This document shows, one piece after another, positions 59,188-64,000 of a stretch of 64,000 bases of DNA. Every line of letters begins with the position of its first letter. The stretch's first letter is position 1. This stretch comes from Rhizophagus clarus (lineage: Eukaryota; Glomeromycota; Glomeromycetes; Glomerales; Glomeraceae): the NCBI GenBank assembly GCA_015698045.1, contig BLAL01000028.1, positions 124,001 to 188,000 on the forward strand, written 5' to 3'. The position numbers and the translations under genes are program-made. Below the pieces are notes generated by a model. The model was not told the origin of the DNA and did no database searches. It worked only from the letters and a program-made list of their open reading frames with translations.

Positions 59188-60989
59188 ATGGTAGGAATTT
59201 GTTTTAGGTTCAATAACATTAAAAATGGGTTATAAATTTTTATATTCTTGTAAAGGATTTTTTTATAGGAATTACGCTATATTTATCGGTTCTCTGTTTC
59301 TTTATTTTTGTGTTGTTAATGGGCCCGTCTTCACGCTTCAGGTACGTACTTTTTATATGAAACATTATAAATTTGTATTTGACTATATTTATTTTAATTT
59401 AGAAATGGCCCAATTGGAAAACTAAACAACTTTTTGACGGTAACATTATTTGGATGGATAAGGTGAGTTAACTGCGTTATCTTCGAATGTGTTTTTCGAT
59501 TTTCCTAACTTTGTTAAAAATCTAGACAATCTTATCGAGGAATTTGCGGAAATCGTGCATCAGCGACTTGCGATGGGCTTTATAATTATTTTATGGAAGA
59601 AAAAAACCCTGTGTTAGTGGTAAGAATGTTTGGCATGGTTTTGAATTATTATTATATTGTATTATAACAAATAAATCGTTTTATATTTAGATAGTATACT
59701 TAACACTTCTAACAGGGTCAATTTTATTATTTTACATAACCGCATGGCCCAATATTCCCGGTCACTATCTTTCCGATGTGCACAAGTAAGTAGTGTACGT
59801 GTCAAGAAATAAAAATTCTTGTTAATAATAAGTTCAGACAGCGTACATGATGATTAACTATAAATAAACTACATTCTCAATTAGATACCTTGTTCCGATA
59901 GTTATAATCTTTACATATGCGTCATATATTATAGCATGTAAGAGTGATCCAGGCAAGATTACAAGAGATAATGTTATTACTGCTTGCAAAATGTTCGAAT
60001 ATGATTTCTTAATATTTGAGCCAAAAGAATGTAAAACATGTGTATTTCTAAAGTAAGTTTCCTGAATCTATCCTAAAATATATATTGGATTTATAACTCT
60101 TGATTAATGATTTTGAAATTAGACCTGCTCGTTCGAAACATTGTTCTCTATGTAAAATGTGTGTTGCGAAGTCTGATCATCACTGTGAGTTGATAAAAAA
60201 ATTTAGTTATATATTATTTAAGCATAATCAACATATATAATTTAATATTTAGGTTCATGGATTAATAACTGTGTTGGTTTGAAGAATTATCGCTATTTCC
60301 TTCTCTTTCTATATGCTACTGTTCAAATTTGCTTTTATGGAGCATATTTGATTTATCACATATTTTTGGATATAGCCAAGAAAATGAATTTAGCCGAAGC
60401 CTGGATTACATCCATACAGACAGGAAGAAGAGTTAGGATTTCAACATATCAGGCTGCGCTGGTATGCTAAATAATATTAACATGTTATTAGGAAAGATTT
60501 TGATAAGCAGTAATTAAAATGATATTTTTTTATTATTATTAGTTTTTAATTCACCATGAAAGGGTTCTTGGTGCATTAGGTATTTTTGCACTTCTTGTTG
60601 GATTGGTCATATTAATTTTCTTTTGTTATCAACTTAGTTTGGTATATAATGGTACAACATCAAATGAAGCATTTAAATGGGAAGAAGTAGAAGAAATAAT
60701 AATGACTGGAGATCTTTGGGTTTATGAAAAAGTAAATTATGAAGAATCTAAAAAGAGGAAAAAGAAAAATAAAGAGGTTTCAGAAGGTAAAGGTAGGACA
60801 ACTGCTATTTATTGGATACAACCTGCTAGATTTCGAAAAAATAAGTCATCAGAAGGTGAAAGCGAAACTAATGGAGAGAATAGTAAACAACTCGGAAGGC
60901 AAGTCAAATCCGTATCTGAAGTGCGCAATATTTATGATAAAGGACTTTGGGGCAATTTTAAAGAAACGTTATTCCCACCTTCTTTATGA
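59188..60989 (+). CDS. SWF1: Swf1, DHHC palmitoyltransferase (ZDHHC4-like)
   Basis: Nine exons: 59188-59190, 59256-59341, 59403-59462, 59526-59619, 59691-59785, 59885-60052, 60123-60184, 60253-60461, 60543-60989; 408 codons with stop. The first exon is the ATG alone. I chose it because the homologous frame in exon 2 (GITLYLSVLCFFIFVLLMGP, then RFRNGPIGKL) has no ATG upstream and meets TAA at 59220-59222, while ATG|GTAGGA to TTGTAAAG makes a 65-nt intron that keeps frame. The Cys-rich domain is CKTCVFLKPARSKHCSLCKM followed by DHHC at about residues 187-190 and WINNCVG. After the fourth helix comes NGTTSNEAFKWEE, a TTxE-like motif, and the protein ends SEVRNIYDKGLWGNF, close to yeast Swf1. Swf1 palmitoylates SNAREs next to their membrane anchors at the ER. 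Confidence 0.92.
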
Positions 60990-61371
60990 TATTGACCAAA
61001 TTGGTCGTTATAATTTATTATTTATATTTACTTATTAATGAGTCATTATATTTTTGAAGACTAAATAGAAACTATAAATATATAAACAAATGTATTGATT
61101 AAAGAAATTTGTCATGTGAATAAATAAGAGTGATATCGTGACTTCTTTTTATCGAATTAATCACAGTGTAATCTCGTGAGTATGGTGATCAAAAAGCCGA
61201 CTTTTTTTGAAATTCTTTCGAAATTTATTGATAAGATATTTTGGTATGATACCATATCATAGATATAAACCTGGCGAGAAAATTTAGGTCGAGAGAATTG
61301 AACTAAATAGCTCGCGTGTTTAAAGACAATAAATTTTACTGTGAACTTTCATCAGACCAAAAGTTTTGACC
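60990..61371. other. Tandem intergenic region
   Basis: 382 bp between SWF1 and MTR10, with no gene or clear motif. It presumably carries the SWF1 terminator and MTR10 promoter. Confidence 0.4.
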
Positions 61372-64000
61372 ATGACTACTGATACGACGGAGAAGTTTTT
61401 AGCCGAAGTGAATACTTTATATAATTCCCAAGATAAAGTAAGAAGAGAGCAAGCTGACTCTTGGTTGCAAGCTTTTCGGAAGACGGTAAATTATTGGCGA
61501 TTGTTGATCTAAGTTAATGACAACAAGCTTTGTTAGATTTCTTCACAAGCATTATAAAGATTCCCACCTTTTCTTTTATAATGTCGTCAACTGCAGTCGG
61601 AAGCTTGGACGATAGCAAATCAAGTGTTAAGATCTCCCCAATTAACACCTCAATCGGAAGCGGCGCGTCATTTTGCGGCAGGGACTTTCCGGCAAAAGGT
61701 ATTTCTTTTATAATTATTATTTGCTTTCTAGATCTTTGACGCGTTACTATTTAATTACTAATTTTTTTTTTTTTGGAATTAAACTACCACATATCGATTG
61801 TTAACAATGAAGATAACTCTCGACTTACATCAGCTTGACGCAACAGCTCGCAATAACCTCCGTGACTCTCTTTTAGAACTACTCTACCAATATCGTTCTG
61901 GTCCTCGATCGATTGTTACCCAATTATGTATTTCCCTAGCGTGCTTAGCACTTCAAATGCCTGAATGGCAAAATGTTTTACACCAATTCACAGAATTATA
62001 TGGTAAGAACCCGGAAACAGTAACCTGTCTGCTCGAGTTTCTTAAAATATTGCCAGAAGAAATTAATACAAATAATCGAATACCTATATCGGTAAGTAGA
62101 AACCATCTTGTTCTTTAATTTAGATTTCATTATTATAATTCAATTAATATCTATAGGATGAAGATTATCGTGTGCGATCCAGACAATTGTTAACTGATAA
62201 TGCCAATGAAGTTTTACAAATGCTTTTGATTTATTTACAAAATTCGGGTAATTGTGTTTATAAATTATTATCCACCTAAGTTACTATTATGATTTCCTAA
62301 ATTTATTATTTGAATTTTTAGGTACAAATACTGATTATCAAAAAAAAGTTTTTGAATGTTTTCATAGTTGGTTACAGTCTGGAGAAATTGCAATTGGAGC
62401 TTTGGAAAAAAGTCCTTTTTTAAGTCTTTCATTTGATGCGTTGCAAGCGGATGAATTATATGATATTGCAGTGGATGTAGTATGTGAAATAATTTATGAA
62501 ACGCGGGAAATTCCCGAATCAATGCCAATAATTGAGCAAATATATCCAAGATTATTGCCTTTAAGAGCGGCGTTAAAAAGAGCAATGGAAGAAGAAGACG
62601 ACGACAAAGTACGAGGATATTGTAGAATATTCACAAATGCTGGTGAATCATATTTGGATCTTGTGGTTCAACATGCTGACGATTTTAGAAGTATTGTAGA
62701 AAGTATAGTTGAATGTACGGCTTATCAAGATACAGAAATAGTTAGGATAACATTTTATTTCTGGCATAATTTAGCTGAGACATTGTATCAACCACGTCAC
62801 GCGAACATTAAAGATAAATTTAAGGATATATACTCCAATTTAGTTGATATCATGATCAAACACTTGCATTATCCAAAAGATCTTTCAACTTGGTCGGCCG
62901 AGAAACGCGATGAATTCCGTGAATTTCGGCATGTAATGGGTGACGTTCTTAAAGATAGCTGTTTGATTTCTGGATCTGCAGATTGCTTGTCTAAGCCATT
63001 TGCCACTTTATCAAGGCAAATTGCAAATTCAGCGAACGGAAATACTGTAGATTGGCAAGAAATTGAGGCACCGTTATTTTCCTTACGTGCTATGGGATCT
63101 GAAGTAGAAGACGAAGAAGACGTTTATCTGCCACAAATTATGCAACTTTTGCAACAACTGCCAGATCATCCAAAAATCCGTTACGCAGCTACTTTGGTGA
63201 TTTCAAGATATTCTTATTGGACTAGGTTTCATCCACAATTCATTCCATATCAATTAAACTTTATTTCCTCTGGGTTTGATAACGAAGAAGTTTCTGCAGC
63301 GGCTGCATTAGCATTGAAATATTTGTGTAAAGATTGCAGTGAGGTATATAAATATTATTTCAATTTTCGTTACTTTAAAGTTAAATTAATTTTTTTCTTT
63401 TTTTTCTTTTTTATTATATAGTTGTTGATTGAATATCTTCCACAACTTCACCCTTTCTATCTCAACGTCACGAATACGCTTCATGGGATAGATGTGTTTG
63501 AAGTGACGGAGGCAGTTTCGCATGTTGTTGCAGCTGTTCGTCCAACAGAATTGTTAAAAGCATTACAAATGTTTTGTCTTCCAATCGCACAATGGCTACA
63601 TGAGTTTGCTAATAAAGGTACTTCTGCGACCGAAAAGGAGATCAGAATTGCTTGTGGTGAGCAAAATCACTAAATAATTTATTATTGAATATTTTTAATT
63701 TTACTAAGGAAATATTAATATAATTTCAATCATCTTTTAAAGATAAACTCGAACAATTTTCAATAATTATTAAGGTAGTTGCTGACCCTAAAAAAGAAGC
63801 CAGCACCGCAGATGTGAATCCTGGCCTAGTTCATCCTTGTATTACTATTATACAAGAACTATGGCCTGTGTTTGATCTACTTTTGATGCATTTTGGTTCT
63901 GATTCTCATTTGTCGGAGAGTCTTTGTAAATGTTTTAGATACTGTGTTGTGTTTTATAGAATTCCTTTTAGGCCATTGCTACCTGACCTGATGGAGCGTT
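61372..64000 (+). CDS. MTR10: Mtr10 / transportin-3 type importin (3' end beyond the window)
   Basis: Exons seen: 61372-61485, 61597-61698, 61813-62091, 62157-62247, 62322-63343, 63422-63656 and 63743 to the right edge, still open at 64000. About 667 residues are encoded here; family members are about 950, so the last third is missing. The N-terminus has the importin-beta helical repeats (VRREQADSWLQAFRKT, then ARHFAAGTFRQK). The middle contains landmarks of Mtr10/TNPO3 such as LFSLRAMGSEVEDEEDVYLP and LPDHPKIRYAATLVISRYSY, then YLCKDC. Mtr10 carries SR-like and other RNA-binding proteins into the nucleus in a Ran-dependent way and affects tRNA traffic. An SR protein, a plausible cargo class, is encoded at 32.3-33.4 kb. 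Confidence 0.95.

Overview
The window reads as nuclear DNA of an AT-rich, intron-rich filamentous fungus. The coding content (two-finger GATA factor with a fungal N-terminal domain, chitin-deacetylase-like GPI protein, Swf1, Imp4, Cox11, Bio2), the short GT-AG introns of about 60-110 nt, the extreme AT content and the repeat style all suggest an arbuscular mycorrhizal fungus (Glomeromycotina, Rhizophagus-like). That assignment is inference; no rRNA or barcode is present.

The window has two compartments. Bases 1 to about 13.5 kb are gene-poor and repeat-rich: two abutting convergent gene remnants (1-677), a G-rich tandem array of about 14 units (875-2565), a perfect foldback (3645-3725), a 2.8 kb stretch of diverged hairpin plus polypyrimidine-AG units (4260-7050), 3 kb of nearly pure A/T, a pyrimidine-only block holding an 89-bp tandem array organised as ABABA (10140-11590), and a MITE-like element with 36-bp terminal inverted repeats (12391-12763).

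From about 13.8 kb to the right edge the DNA is gene-dense. I rebuilt exon structures by hand from splice sites and frame continuity, and nearly every model closes in frame. Left to right: Nse4 (+), biotin synthase (-), Cox11 (+), Imp4 (-), a C9orf85-like zinc-ribbon protein (+), a type II membrane beta-repeat protein (-), a chitin-deacetylase-like GPI protein (-), a damaged GMC oxidoreductase/hydrolase fusion (-), an SR splicing factor (+), the release-factor methyltransferase Mtq2 (-) head to head with its paralogue Mtq1 (+), a DHHC palmitoyltransferase (+), a GATA factor (+), a Gemin8-like SMN-complex subunit (-), an RraA-like aldolase (+), a TIP/ITFG1-like membrane protein (-), a Sec7-PH ARF exchange factor (+), a Ubc4/5-type E2 (+), the DHHC enzyme Swf1 (+) and an Mtr10/transportin-3 importin (+, cut by the window end).

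Many neighbours are divergent pairs on short shared promoters (Bio2/Cox11, Imp4/C9orf85-like, Mtq2/Mtq1, Gemin8/RraA). Functional themes are RNA handling (SR protein, Gemin8, Imp4, and Mtr10, which in other species imports SR or RNA-binding proteins), translation termination (Mtq1, Mtq2) and mitochondrial enzymes (Bio2, Cox11, probably Mtq1).

The observations I rate highest are the Mtq1/Mtq2 head-to-head pair, the GMC/hydrolase fusion with an in-frame TGA and missing N-terminus, start-codon-only first exons in Imp4 and Swf1, a recurrent T(n)A(n) hairpin inside introns, and the two arrays whose units look like introns.
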